Shown here piece after piece: positions 26,295 through 35,166 of a stretch of 38,081 nt of DNA. Below the pieces are notes generated by a model, which had not been told where the DNA came from, ran no database searches, and was given only the letters and a program-made list of their open reading frames with translations. The stretch comes from JAVVWB01 sp036652335. GTDB taxonomy: Bacteria > Synergistota > Synergistia > Synergistales > Synergistaceae. The stretch lies in the NCBI GenBank assembly GCA_036652335.1, contig JAVVWB010000013.1, positions 1 through 38,081 of the forward strand, read 5' to 3'. The stretch's first letter is position 1, and each line of letters begins with the position of its first letter. The translations under genes and the position numbers were made by a program.

Positions 26295-26867
26295 TTATTT
26301 TTTTGCTCTTTCAATATATTCACCCGTTCTTGTGTCGACAACAATCATTTCATCGTTTTCAACAAAGAAAGGCACTGTAAGAACTAAACCTGTTTCAGTT
26401 GTAGCTGGTTTACCACCACCAGAAGCAGTGTCTCCCTTAAAACCAGGCGGGGTATCTGTTACTTTCATCACAACAGAATTAGGAACTTCTATTCCCATGA
26501 TCTTCTCTTCATAGACATCAAAACTTACTTCAAGATCATCTACAAGATATTTTATGGTATCACCAAGCATCTCTTCTGAAAGATACGCTTGATCATATGA
26601 CTCTAAATCCATAAAGACGTAGTCATCACCATCTTTATATAGATATTGAGCAGGTTTTTCATCAAAAACTACACGTTCAAAACGCTCTCCTGACTTAAAA
26701 GACTGTTCAACACTTGAGCCTGTTACTAGGTTACGTAACTTTCCTCTTACTATTGCTCCACCTCTTCCCATTTTATGATGAGAGCACTCTAATATTATCC
26801 ACATTCCACCCTCCCATTTCAATTTTAGTCCAGGGCGGAAATCGCTTGTATCTACTATCTGTGCCAT
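26295..26867 (-). CDS. efp: Translation elongation factor P
   Basis: Relieves ribosome stalling at polyproline stretches. 190 residues with the three beta-barrel domains: N-terminal KOW-like (FRPGLKLKWEGGMWIILECSHHK), the central OB fold and the C-terminal OB fold with the family signature VLTVPFFVENDEMIVVDTRTGEYIERA. The modified tip, usually KPGKG or KPGRG, reads KMGRG here (about residues 32-36): Arg at the tip and Met in place of the conserved Pro. AGGAGG stands 8 bases before ATG 26867. It heads the efp-CD1247-asp23-nusB run. Confidence 0.96.
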   Translation of the reverse strand: MAQIVDTSDFRPGLKLKWEGGMWIILECSHHKMGRGGAIVRGKLRNLVTGSSVEQSFKSGERFERVVFDEKPAQYLYKDGDDYVFMDLESYDQAYLSEEMLGDTIKYLVDDLEVSFDVYEEKIMGIEVPNSVVMKVTDTPPGFKGDTASGGGKPATTETGLVLTVPFFVENDEMIVVDTRTGEYIERAKK

Positions 26868-26879
26868 AAATGAACCTCC

Positions 26880-26895
26880 TTGATACTTGTATCAA
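26880..26895. promoter_or_regulatory. 16-bp palindrome just upstream of the efp ribosome site
   Basis: TTGATAC-TT-GTATCAA, two perfect 7-base half sites around a 2-base centre, next to the efp Shine-Dalgarno (AGGAGG at 26875-26880 on the minus strand, sharing one base). The position suits a repressor operator or a 5' UTR stem that could affect efp translation. The regulator is unknown. Confidence 0.45.
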
Positions 26896-26919
26896 AACAT
26901 TATTTTTCTACTTATAAAT

Positions 26920-26941
26920 AATAACACATACTGGTGCTATT
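26920..26941 (-). terminator. Weak AU-rich hairpin after the pilus operon
   Basis: On the minus strand AATAGCAC-CAGTAT-GTGTTATT forms an 8-bp stem (one G-T pair) a few bases beyond the last pilus gene, followed by ATTTAT. It is AU-rich, so termination strength is doubtful. The remaining 26896-26919 stretch is AT-rich and probably holds the efp promoter, but no convincing -35/-10 pair was found. Confidence 0.35.
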
Positions 26942-26945
26942 TGTC

Positions 26946-27569
26946 TCACTTTTTATATAAAATAGACATTTCTGAATAAACATTTTTAGTTGATATGTTG
27001 TCATTTTTATCTCGAAGTAGCTCAACGTCACTAACTAGCAAGAACCAACTGTTAGTGGAATTGTTCATTTGAACATAGATAACTTTATAATAATTTCTTA
27101 TACCATATGATTCCGTTATTCCACCTATATTTTTAGTTACAATTTCTGCATCCTTTTGAATAACTCCAGTAGATATTAGCTCATCTGTTATGTATGAGAT
27201 AGGCTTATTTTTTTTATAGTTGGAGTCTATAACATACATAGTTACAGCACGTATATTTTTATTTTTATCAAATATGTCTTTAAGTATGTCATTATTAATT
27301 ATGTATACTGGATTATCATTCGTTTTTATATTCTTATCAGAGATAGAAGGTGGTAGTGGAATTGTTTTTGTTTCAACAAGTTTTCTAAACTCAAGATCAA
27401 GATACGATTTAATTTGAAAAACAACAAACTTGTGCTCCATCCTTTGAGCAAGAACATTAGCACTAATCGAAAAATGGTCTGCATAGAACAAACTATACAT
27501 AGCAAACGATATTGCTAGGATAACCCACAGCAATAGTATTACGGATGAGACACCTTTGTTTTTATTCAT
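26946..27569 (-). CDS. PilX/minor-pilin-like membrane-anchored protein
   Basis: About 207 residues from ATG 27569, which overlaps the upstream prepilin gene by 8 bases (an in-frame TTG/ATG extension to 27596 lies inside it). It starts MNKNKGVSSVILLLWVILAISFAMY: a short basic leader, Gly, then a hydrophobic helix, resembling PilX or GspK-type minor pilins but without the Glu5 of major pilins. The remainder is a soluble periplasmic domain with no recognised motif. As the last gene of the pilus operon it is probably a minor pilin that helps initiate or prime the fibre (inference from context). Confidence 0.65.
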   Translation of the reverse strand: MNKNKGVSSVILLLWVILAISFAMYSLFYADHFSISANVLAQRMEHKFVVFQIKSYLDLEFRKLVETKTIPLPPSISDKNIKTNDNPVYIINNDILKDIFDKNKNIRAVTMYVIDSNYKKNKPISYITDELISTGVIQKDAEIVTKNIGGITESYGIRNYYKVIYVQMNNSTNSWFLLVSDVELLRDKNDNISTKNVYSEMSILYKK

Positions 27570-28524
27570 CTCTACAATTAACCAATGGGAATACACATTT
27601 GTACACTCTGCGTTTGTAATACGAGTTCTTCTTTATCTGGTCACTCTGTAATGTATCCGGCCACAATGATAAATTTGAAATAGGTTGAATCTTTGGATAA
27701 GTAATTCTTCCTCTCATAAGAAAATATATTTTTAAAATTTTTCTATCTATGTCTAGTTCAAAATTTATATCATCTACACCTCTTGCCAAAGGTTGATCTC
27801 CTGTTACACGGTAATTAGTAGCATATAAAATTCCATTCCTCGCTGAAATCTCATATGCTGATAATTGATAGATAGAACTCCCTTCAGGAATTCTAGTATA
27901 GCTATTATTTATATATGATGAAATATTGAGTTTGCGTTCTGATGGATGTATTCCTTCAACGATAAAGGGCGTTCTACTTGGATATGAGGATGGGATTAAT
28001 ATTATATTTCTTATATTGAGCGGGGTTTGTCTAGATAGTATTCTATCAAGGTTAGAAGACAATGATATCGTTTTATCATCATTTTTATGTAAATATTTTG
28101 TTTTAGTCACTGTTACACCAAGGTTGACAGCGTATACTAAACGTAATTTGGTATATCTGCCATCTTGAACAACACTTATTGGCCCATTCCAAAAAAAAGG
28201 ACTTTTCATAACATTGTTAAATGACATTTTATATTCATTGTGATCCAGTGGAACACCCATTCCAGCATAAAATATTGGCAATTCTATAACGGAGTATGCT
28301 TTTTCAAATCTATTTTGAATTATTGAAAGATCAGTTTTAATTATAGAAGAATTAACACTCTCCTTTAATATATTTAAAAGAGGTAGCATTAAGAGAGACA
28401 AAACAACCATATACACAAGCAATTCCGCAATAGAAAACGCCAGTGTTTTTTTAATTTTTATATCCCCAGACAAATTCTTCTTCAAAATTCTGTGTCTTAT
28501 CATTAATTTTAATTGATAAAACAT
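27562..28524 (-). CDS. PilW-like prepilin / minor pilin
   Basis: About 320 residues. The prepilin processing region KKTLA-FSIAELLVYMVVLS has Ala at -1, Phe at +1 and Glu at +5, the type IV prepilin peptidase pattern. ATG 28524 has GGAGG 5 bases upstream and gives a 29-residue leader; a TTG at 28473 would give a 12-residue leader, so the start is not certain. It overlaps the upstream prepilin gene. The C-terminal part is a large globular domain ending with Cys residues near the end (YKCVFPLVNC), possibly a disulphide loop. PilW or PilJ-like minor pilin is the likely role. Confidence 0.75.
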   Translation of the reverse strand: MFYQLKLMIRHRILKKNLSGDIKIKKTLAFSIAELLVYMVVLSLLMLPLLNILKESVNSSIIKTDLSIIQNRFEKAYSVIELPIFYAGMGVPLDHNEYKMSFNNVMKSPFFWNGPISVVQDGRYTKLRLVYAVNLGVTVTKTKYLHKNDDKTISLSSNLDRILSRQTPLNIRNIILIPSSYPSRTPFIVEGIHPSERKLNISSYINNSYTRIPEGSSIYQLSAYEISARNGILYATNYRVTGDQPLARGVDDINFELDIDRKILKIYFLMRGRITYPKIQPISNLSLWPDTLQSDQIKKNSYYKRRVYKCVFPLVNCRDE

Positions 28525-28786
28525 ATGTACCTCCATTACTATCTGGTTGTCTTATAATTTTTATAACATATGGTTTTTCGATTTTTAAAAAATCATTTGG
28601 TGACATTCCAGATGATAAATATGATAAAACTTCACTTTTAGCAAGTTCAATTTCTTGTGTGTTTTTTGAAACATTTATCTCCGTTGTTGAAAGTTGTTCT
28701 ATAGCAACATACCCAAAAAGCAAAGACAAAAGTATTGGCATAATTATTAGTATTTCAACAAGCGAAACAGCTCGATGTTTTCTCAT
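28451..28786 (-). CDS. Type IV prepilin-like small pilin (PilV/PilE-like)
   Basis: 111 residues. MRKHRA-VSLVEILIIMPILLSLLFGY is a short basic leader, a cleavage site after Ala, and a hydrophobic N-terminal helix with Glu at +5, the hallmark of pilins. The soluble part is short (about 80 residues) and ends FVWGYKN. The ATG follows the pilT stop with no gap. A minor pilin or short pseudopilin is most likely; the major pilin is not evident in this window. Confidence 0.8.
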   Translation of the reverse strand: MRKHRAVSLVEILIIMPILLSLLFGYVAIEQLSTTEINVSKNTQEIELAKSEVLSYLSSGMSPNDFLKIEKPYVIKIIRQPDSNGGTYVLSIKINDKTQNFEEEFVWGYKN

Positions 28787-29863
28787 CTATACAATATATC
28801 GCTCCAAATTCTTTGGATCATGAGCATAAGCTAATCCCAATTTCTTAGTTATTAATCCCTCATTAATGATTCTTGCTATATCTTGATCCATTGTATGCAT
28901 ACCCAACATTGAACCTGTTTGTAAAATATTCCTAATCTGCTCTGTTTTACCTTCTCGAATGTTATTACGAACAGCGTTATTAGCATATAAAAATTCAGTA
29001 GCAACTATCCTCCCTGATACACCAGACAAAGGTATTAATTGTTGTGAAAGAACACCCAACAACATGGATGACAGCTGTATTCTAATTTGTTGCTGTTGAA
29101 AAGGAGGAAAAACATCTATTATTCTATCTATGCTTTGAGGAGCATCTGGAGTATGTAAAGTACATAAAATTAGGTGCCCCGTTTCAGCTGCAGTTACAGC
29201 TGCCGAGATTGTTTCGAGATCTCTAAGTTCTCCTATCATTATTACATCAGGGTCTTGCCTCATCGCCCTACGTATAGCCTCAGCAAAACTCTTTGTGTCA
29301 CTTCCAACTTCCCTTTGATGAATTAATGCTCTCTCAGAATTATAAATATACTCGATTGGATCTTCTATTGTAACAATATGAGCCGCTCTTGTTGTATTAA
29401 TCTCTTGTATTAATGCTGCCAAGGTTGTTGATTTTCCAGAACCAGTTGGACCTGTTACTACAAAAAGACCACTACTTTTCTGGGCAATATTTAAAATTTC
29501 GTTCGGCAATTTAAGTTGGTGAACTGTTCTTATGTGAGGTGTAATTATCCTAAGTACTAAGACTATATTTCCACGTTCATAGGATACATTTCCGCGAAAT
29601 CTTTGATTCGTATTTTCAGAACTATTAAGAGAAAAACTAAAATCCAGTTCTCTCTCTTTCTGAAAAGTAGAAACTTGTTCTTCTGTTAATAATGAATTGA
29701 GTATCTCAGACATTAACTCATTATTTATTGGTTCAACCTGATTTAATCTAACTAATGAACCATTGATACGAATTGACGGGCTTAAAGGTGCACTCAAGTG
29801 TATATCGCTTGCACTGCTTTTTATGGAATAAATTAATAAATTATATAAATAGGAAGAAATCAT
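28787..29863 (-). CDS. pilT: Pilus retraction ATPase PilT
   Basis: 358 residues from ATG 29863, 11 bases after the pilB stop (the upstream in-frame extension overlaps pilB). The hexameric retraction motor has an N-terminal PAS-like domain (SASDIHLSAPLSPSIRING), Walker A TGPTGSGKST, Walker B VIMIGELRD, the His box (TGHLILCTLHTPDA) and AIRRAMRQDPDV. The C-terminal GMHTMDQDI is a PilT feature seen instead of PilB's zinc motif. It pulls pilin subunits into the inner membrane to power twitching or DNA uptake. Confidence 0.93.
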   Translation of the reverse strand: MISSYLYNLLIYSIKSSASDIHLSAPLSPSIRINGSLVRLNQVEPINNELMSEILNSLLTEEQVSTFQKERELDFSFSLNSSENTNQRFRGNVSYERGNIVLVLRIITPHIRTVHQLKLPNEILNIAQKSSGLFVVTGPTGSGKSTTLAALIQEINTTRAAHIVTIEDPIEYIYNSERALIHQREVGSDTKSFAEAIRRAMRQDPDVIMIGELRDLETISAAVTAAETGHLILCTLHTPDAPQSIDRIIDVFPPFQQQQIRIQLSSMLLGVLSQQLIPLSGVSGRIVATEFLYANNAVRNNIREGKTEQIRNILQTGSMLGMHTMDQDIARIINEGLITKKLGLAYAHDPKNLERYIV

Positions 29864-29873
29864 ATTGTCACCA

Positions 29874-31580
29874 TCACAGATCCATTGTAGTTGTAAGCAT
29901 TTCGTCAATGCTAGTTAAACCATCTATTACTTTCTTAAGAGCAGAATCCCTAAGAGAAAGTACTTGTCGATCCTTTAAATATTCCCTAATCTTATATTCA
30001 GGTTCACCATTGTTAATCATGTCCCTGATTTCTGAATCTATTTTCATTACTTCTGATACCAAGACTCTACCAGAATATCCAGTAAATCTACAAGTTGGGC
30101 AGCCACATGGTTTATATAATTTAGTGTTTAATGGAATATCCAATTGTTCAGACATAATTTCTGTCGATAGATACTCTTTTTTACAAACAGGGCAAAGTTT
30201 TCTTAATAGTCTCTGAGCCATTACTCCACGTAAAGAAGATGCAATCAGAAAACGAGGTACATCCATATCTATTAAACGACTAATCGCACTAGGAGCATCA
30301 TTTGTGTGTAGTGTACTAAGTAAGAAGTGTCCTGTAAGAGCAATTCTTACAGCTAAATGGGCAGTTTCAGTATCTCTTATCTCACCAACCATAAGTTTAT
30401 CAGGGTCTTGTCTTAAAATAGCACGTAGTGTGCTTCCAAAGGTCACTCCAATTTTTTCATTAATTTGAATTTGAGTTATACCATCAAGTGTATACTCAAC
30501 AGGATCTTCAAGGGTAATAATATTGAACTCGGGTTTATTTATTATATCAAGTAAAGAGTAGAGCGTGGTAGATTTACCACTTCCAGTAGGCCCTGTAACA
30601 AGAAACATACCATGAGATGCAGATATAATATCTTTAATTGTAGTTATATCGCTAGGTGTGAATCCAAGATTTTCTATTGTTATTTTTTCATTTGATTGAT
30701 CAAGTAATCTAAGGACTATTTTTTCGCCATAAATAGAAGGAATTGAAGAGACACGTAAATCAATTCTTTTATCCTTAACCTTTATCAATATACGTCCGTC
30801 TTGTGGTCTTCTTTTCTCTGCAATGTCCATTCCTGAAAGAATTTTTATACGTGCAACAAAAGGTAATAATAGGTCTTTAGGTATGTCAATATTACTAAAA
30901 AGCGTTCCGTCAACTCTAAACCTAACTCTAACTGTATGTTCAAATGGTTCAATGTGGACATCAGAAGCTTTTTCTTTCACTGCCTGTTCTAATATATTAT
31001 TTACTAACCTAATTACAGGAGCATCATCAACCTTGTTTATCGTAATGTCGCTACTCGTTTCTGCTTGAATCTTATTAATATCAATACCAAGTTTCTCATG
31101 TTTAGAGATGTCTGCCATCGCATCTTTAAGACTAGAGTGAACTCTATAGTAGGTTGAAATAGCTTGATTTACATCATGAAAAGTTGCAACACATATTGTT
31201 ACTTCTTTTCTAGTTAGGACTCTAATTTCATCAATTGCTAAGCTATCCATAGGGTCAGACATTGCGATACGAATTAAGTTGTCACCTATCAATTCAAGTG
31301 GAATTAATTTCAGTCTAATAGCAATGTTCTCTGGAATTAAATTTAATGCTTCTTGCTCTGGGACCACTTTTAACAGAGAAATATAGGGCAACTCTAGTTG
31401 TTCAGAGAGTGCCTCAGCTAAGTGAAGTTCAGATAAATATCCGTTTTTTATTAATACTTCACCTAAACGCATATGTGATTTCTTTTGCTCTAGTAATGCA
31501 ATATCTAGGTTTTCTGGTGTAATTGCGCCAGCATTTAATAATAGTTCTCCCAAACGCATTACACTAACAGAATTTGACAC
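29874..31580 (-). CDS. pilB: Pilus assembly ATPase PilB (GspE family)
   Basis: 568 residues. The N-terminal MshEN/T2SSE_N region has two RLGE...LI...G(A/Y) repeats, often a nucleotide-binding module. The motor core has SDVHIEP, Walker A TGPTGSGKST (about residue 330), Walker B DKLMVGEIRD, and the His box TGHFLLSTLHTNDAP. The four Cys that bind zinc in PilB/GspE are present (CPVC, about 463-466, and CGCPTC, about 492-497). GTG 31580 with GGGGGTG upstream, or ATG 31559, could be the start. It polymerises pilins and stands between the secretin gene and pilT. Confidence 0.94.
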   Translation of the reverse strand: MSNSVSVMRLGELLLNAGAITPENLDIALLEQKKSHMRLGEVLIKNGYLSELHLAEALSEQLELPYISLLKVVPEQEALNLIPENIAIRLKLIPLELIGDNLIRIAMSDPMDSLAIDEIRVLTRKEVTICVATFHDVNQAISTYYRVHSSLKDAMADISKHEKLGIDINKIQAETSSDITINKVDDAPVIRLVNNILEQAVKEKASDVHIEPFEHTVRVRFRVDGTLFSNIDIPKDLLLPFVARIKILSGMDIAEKRRPQDGRILIKVKDKRIDLRVSSIPSIYGEKIVLRLLDQSNEKITIENLGFTPSDITTIKDIISASHGMFLVTGPTGSGKSTTLYSLLDIINKPEFNIITLEDPVEYTLDGITQIQINEKIGVTFGSTLRAILRQDPDKLMVGEIRDTETAHLAVRIALTGHFLLSTLHTNDAPSAISRLIDMDVPRFLIASSLRGVMAQRLLRKLCPVCKKEYLSTEIMSEQLDIPLNTKLYKPCGCPTCRFTGYSGRVLVSEVMKIDSEIRDMINNGEPEYKIREYLKDRQVLSLRDSALKKVIDGLTSIDEMLTTTMDL

Positions 31581-31598
31581 TAATAAGCACCCCCATTA

Positions 31599-33479
31599 TT
31601 AGTCCCCGAATCTTGATTTGGGTAAACTAAATATCTCTGCTGGACCAGTAGGAACATCAAGCAGGTACGGAACAACAATAAATGCCATTTCTGATTTAAC
31701 ATGATTATCAGTACGACTTTTAAAAAGTTCTCCTAACAAAGGTATAGAGCTCAGTATAGGGACTCTTGTAATACCCTTTGTTTTATTCTCTTGATACAAA
31801 CCACCAATGACAAATATTTCACCATTTCTTACTCGTATATCAGTGTTTAGCTCTCTCTTAGTAGTTTCAGGCATTTCAGATGTCAATGTTTTTCTATAGG
31901 AAATAACGTCACCTGTAGTAATCTTAAGTTCTAAAGTTATAAAACCATCTCGACCAATATGCGGAGTTATTTCAAGCGTTGGTCCTGTTTCCTGTTCGGA
32001 GTATGTAGCATTTCTATTATTATCAACCCCAGATTGGTAAAGAATATTATGGGTTAGTTTTATAACTGCCTTTTTACCATCTAAAGCAACAACTGAAGGA
32101 CTCGCAAGGACCTTACCTTTATTATCGCTTTCCATCGCTGTTAATCCAACATCTAATGCTTTCATTGCATTATCTACTAAATGAACAGGAATATTTGTTG
32201 TTGACGAGCCAGGGACAGGTATATTGTGTTGAACATTAGATGAGGTGGAGCTAGTAGTTCCATCTCCACCAGTTGTTGTCGTGGAGTTGTTTCCAGTTAG
32301 TACATTTGGTTTTAAGAAACTATTTCCTTTTGTATATTCTGCTGTTAAACCTGATGCACCATAAGTAACTAGCCATCCTTTATAAACTGAATTTAATAGT
32401 GTTTCTATCTCTTGTTTTGCATTGTTATTGACTTCAATAAGCCTCGCTTGCAACATTACCTGCTGCCCAGGGTGATCTATTCTGTTTATCAAGGCCTCAA
32501 TTTCGAGATGTTGCTCTGGTGTAGCTGTTACAAACAAGGTTCTTCTTCTTTGATCGACAACAGGTGGTTTCTGTAGTGAAATTAGCCCCATAATCATAGC
32601 AGGGAGTTTATCAATCTCAGAATATGCAATTACATACTCTTTCATAATATCTCTACCCAATGTTTTGTTTATGTTTTCTGCCTTACCTACAATTAAAGTT
32701 TTTCCCATTAATGAATATGATAAATCATTCATCCTTAAGACATAAGCAAATACTTCAGAAAAACTTGTTGATTTAAAAGAAAAGGAAATTGGAGAATCTG
32801 GCACAGACGAATCTATAACCAAATTTAACTTTTGTAATTCAGCTAACATTCTAAATGCTTCTCTTAGAGACACATCTCTTAGTTCTAAAGTTATAGGTGT
32901 AGATATAGACATAGGATCTCCTGGTTTTCTTGCTTCAACCTTAGGAGGAACATATGGTTTAATATCATGTGAAGTCTCTAATATTAGTGAAATATAGTCG
33001 GAACCAGGCATACCGGAGATTTTTGAAATAGTTAAAGGTTTTTCACCTGTAACATTAACTCTAATTTTATTAACATCACTAGATATAACATTTACTCTCT
33101 GAACTAGAGGTAAGTCATACTTTTTCCACCATTCATTACTTTCCTTCTTTGTAATTTTAATAACATCCCACTTGTAGTCTTCCCACCAGTCCTGTTTGTC
33201 TGTGTTCTGTGGAAAACGAATGTTTGAGAATTCAAGAGTTAAAGCATTTGATTTATCATCTATTTTTATTGGTATAGACATTTTTGTTCCACGAAATGTC
33301 ATAACAACTTGATTGCTTCCTAATTGGCGAACTTGCAACCCCTCAATAATTGATTTTATTTCTGTATTGCTTGCCTTTGTAGAATATGCGAATAAGGATG
33401 ATGTAAAGATAATTACAAATATTACAGCCAGTGAAAGTGCTATAAATTTGTTCGTTGTTTTCGATTTTTCCATGACCAT
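31599..33479 (-). CDS. pilQ: Type IV pilus secretin (PilQ-like)
   Basis: 626 residues. A basic N-terminus and hydrophobic stretch (about 12-32) form a signal peptide. An AMIN-like beta region (about 40-170) is followed by an STN domain (about 196-265; LELRDVSLREAFRML), a secretin_N segment (about 280-350), and the secretin core (about 440-613; KVLASPSVVALDG, EITPHIG, PILSSIPLLGELFKS). A Ser/Thr/Gly stretch (about 397-415) interrupts the N domains. It forms the outer-membrane pore for the pilus, which shows that the cell is diderm. The start overlaps the PilP-like gene by 40 bases; ATG 33479 or the in-frame ATG 33473 could be used. Confidence 0.93.
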   Translation of the reverse strand: MVMEKSKTTNKFIALSLAVIFVIIFTSSLFAYSTKASNTEIKSIIEGLQVRQLGSNQVVMTFRGTKMSIPIKIDDKSNALTLEFSNIRFPQNTDKQDWWEDYKWDVIKITKKESNEWWKKYDLPLVQRVNVISSDVNKIRVNVTGEKPLTISKISGMPGSDYISLILETSHDIKPYVPPKVEARKPGDPMSISTPITLELRDVSLREAFRMLAELQKLNLVIDSSVPDSPISFSFKSTSFSEVFAYVLRMNDLSYSLMGKTLIVGKAENINKTLGRDIMKEYVIAYSEIDKLPAMIMGLISLQKPPVVDQRRRTLFVTATPEQHLEIEALINRIDHPGQQVMLQARLIEVNNNAKQEIETLLNSVYKGWLVTYGASGLTAEYTKGNSFLKPNVLTGNNSTTTTGGDGTTSSTSSNVQHNIPVPGSSTTNIPVHLVDNAMKALDVGLTAMESDNKGKVLASPSVVALDGKKAVIKLTHNILYQSGVDNNRNATYSEQETGPTLEITPHIGRDGFITLELKITTGDVISYRKTLTSEMPETTKRELNTDIRVRNGEIFVIGGLYQENKTKGITRVPILSSIPLLGELFKSRTDNHVKSEMAFIVVPYLLDVPTGPAEIFSLPKSRFGD

Positions 33480-33985
33480 GTCACACCTTTACTGTCAATT
33501 TCAAGAATTTTTCCTTTCCCCGATGCAAAAGGATCACCTTTTTGATAAAACTTACTATCAAATTCATTCTCAATGTTTAATTTAGCAATTGATTTATTCC
33601 CAACAACAATTAATCCCATAATTGTTATATTAGGTATAAAATCAGGGACTTGTATATCTTTTACTGAATCTTTATTATTCTGTTCAATCACATTAGCAGA
33701 AAGCATTTGTGCATATTTAGCGTTAATACAACTTTCATTGAGATATTTGTCATAGTGAGCATGCTTTTGGACTAAGGTTTCTATGTCATTTTTTTGTTTC
33801 ATAGATAAATTACGTGATTGCATAGGATTAAGAGGTTTATCAAAATAAACTATCTTTATAAACAGGTAAGAATTAAAGAAAAAAAAGACTACTATAAAAC
33901 ACAAAACAAGTGTAATAAGAATAAAAAATTCTCTTGTATTTATATTATTCATAAATGAGTCACGTTCTACATGAAAATTATTCAT
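33440..33985 (-). CDS. PilP/GspC-like inner-membrane protein of the pilus system
   Basis: 181 residues from ATG 33985, with GAGG 6 bases upstream. One transmembrane helix (about 19-46) follows a short cytoplasmic end. The periplasmic part has PNITIMGLIVVGNKSIAKLNI then FYQKGDPFASGKGKILEIDSKGVTW, the beta-rich pattern (GxD then GKILEI) of PilP or GspC homology regions that touch the secretin. No lipobox is present, so it is not a PilP lipoprotein. Position just upstream of the secretin supports a PilP role; family identification is by pattern and context only. Confidence 0.65.
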   Translation of the reverse strand: MNNFHVERDSFMNNINTREFFILITLVLCFIVVFFFFNSYLFIKIVYFDKPLNPMQSRNLSMKQKNDIETLVQKHAHYDKYLNESCINAKYAQMLSANVIEQNNKDSVKDIQVPDFIPNITIMGLIVVGNKSIAKLNIENEFDSKFYQKGDPFASGKGKILEIDSKGVTWSWKNRKQRTNL

Positions 33986-34532
33986 TTATAACCTCTTCGT
34001 TCTTTTTTTCTAGCGAAAATTTTCCTGTGATAAGAAACTCAAAATCTATTTTACTCATATTATTATTACTATTTAATAGGGTGAATGATACAATTTTTGT
34101 CATATATCTTGATTCTCTTATTGATATAAACAGCTGTAAAAGTTGTGGATAATCTGCTTTTCCTGTAACTTTAAACATTAAAGACGATTCAGTTGCTTCC
34201 TCTTGAGAGATAGAAACATTATCTATAGCATTGGTTTTAAGTATGTTTATTAGATATGTGTAAAAAGCTGTCTGTGATTCAAAAGATTCTATTAGTTTAT
34301 TATCGACTGATAAATTTGAATTTCTCTTTAACAAGACTAGAGCATCTGTTTTTGTGCTCAAAATTTTATCAAGAGTAGATAATTCACGTTCTAGCTCAAG
34401 AAGCGTCTGATTCTTTCGTTCTAGATATTTTATAGTACCTAATTGTAAAAATAGGAGAGATATCAAGCTTAATGATATGAAAAAAGTTTTTTTCAATTTA
34501 ATATTTATCAAAATAGTTTCGATAGAAAACAT
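33978..34532 (-). CDS. pilO: PilO-like pilus alignment protein
   Basis: About 184 residues from ATG 34532 with AGGTG 8 bases upstream; a GTG at 34550 is also in frame. One N-terminal transmembrane helix (about 15-33), then a coiled coil (LERELSTLDKILSTK), and a C-terminal ferredoxin-like domain (SSLMFKVTGKADYPQLLQLFISIRE). This is the PilO/GspM layout. It overlaps the next gene and follows PilN, the usual N-O-P order. Confidence 0.75.
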   Translation of the reverse strand: MFSIETILINIKLKKTFFISLSLISLLFLQLGTIKYLERKNQTLLELERELSTLDKILSTKTDALVLLKRNSNLSVDNKLIESFESQTAFYTYLINILKTNAIDNVSISQEEATESSLMFKVTGKADYPQLLQLFISIRESRYMTKIVSFTLLNSNNNMSKIDFEFLITGKFSLEKKNEEVINE

Positions 34533-34551
34533 TGAGATCACACCTAACACA

Positions 34552-35163
34552 TTAGTTATTATTAGAATTAAAAGACATTTCTTCTAAATTCAAGTTTTTT
34601 TCAAGAATATTGTCTAGATTGTATATTTCTTTCTCAATAAGGAACTTTATAACCTTAGAATTATTCTCAAACACCTGGTTAATAACAGGAAGTGAAGATG
34701 TTCTCGTAAAACCTAATTCATATAAAAAATTATCTAGTTTTATTGAATCTTCTTCTGTTGAGGATGAACCTGAAATTTTAACTTTCTGATTGTTTAAATT
34801 TATCTCTTCAATCTTTATATCATTATTATTAAAAATAGATAGGTAAGTCATAAATTCAACGACAGGTACATCAGCTAGTATATAGTCTAATTTGTAGTTT
34901 ATATCAACATTTTTCTCCTCAATTTGTCTTATCTTAGTCTCAACCAAAGAAACTTTTGGGGTCCTATCATGAATTTCAGAACGAACAGTTTTTATTCTAT
35001 GCGTAACAGAATAAATTTTATAGCAAGAAACTGACAGTTGAAATAAAGTTGAGACAAAAACAATCACTACAACAGAGAAAAGAATAAGATAACGATAATC
35101 CTTTCTCTGTGCATCTATATTTTCTTTTTCAGATTTAATTGATAGATCAAGTTTTACAACCAT
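34552..35163 (-). CDS. pilN: PilN-like pilus alignment protein
   Basis: 203 residues. A short cytoplasmic N-terminus (MVVKLDLSIKSEKEN), where PilN usually binds PilM, leads into one transmembrane helix (about 25-45), a helical coiled region and a ferredoxin-like domain (FNNNDIKIEEINLNNQKVKISG). GAGG 6 bases before ATG 35163. It starts 3 bases after pilM ends. The sequence is divergent, so the call rests on layout, size and position. Confidence 0.75.
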   Translation of the reverse strand: MVVKLDLSIKSEKENIDAQRKDYRYLILFSVVVIVFVSTLFQLSVSCYKIYSVTHRIKTVRSEIHDRTPKVSLVETKIRQIEEKNVDINYKLDYILADVPVVEFMTYLSIFNNNDIKIEEINLNNQKVKISGSSSTEEDSIKLDNFLYELGFTRTSSLPVINQVFENNSKVIKFLIEKEIYNLDNILEKNLNLEEMSFNSNNN

Positions 35164-35166
35164 TGT

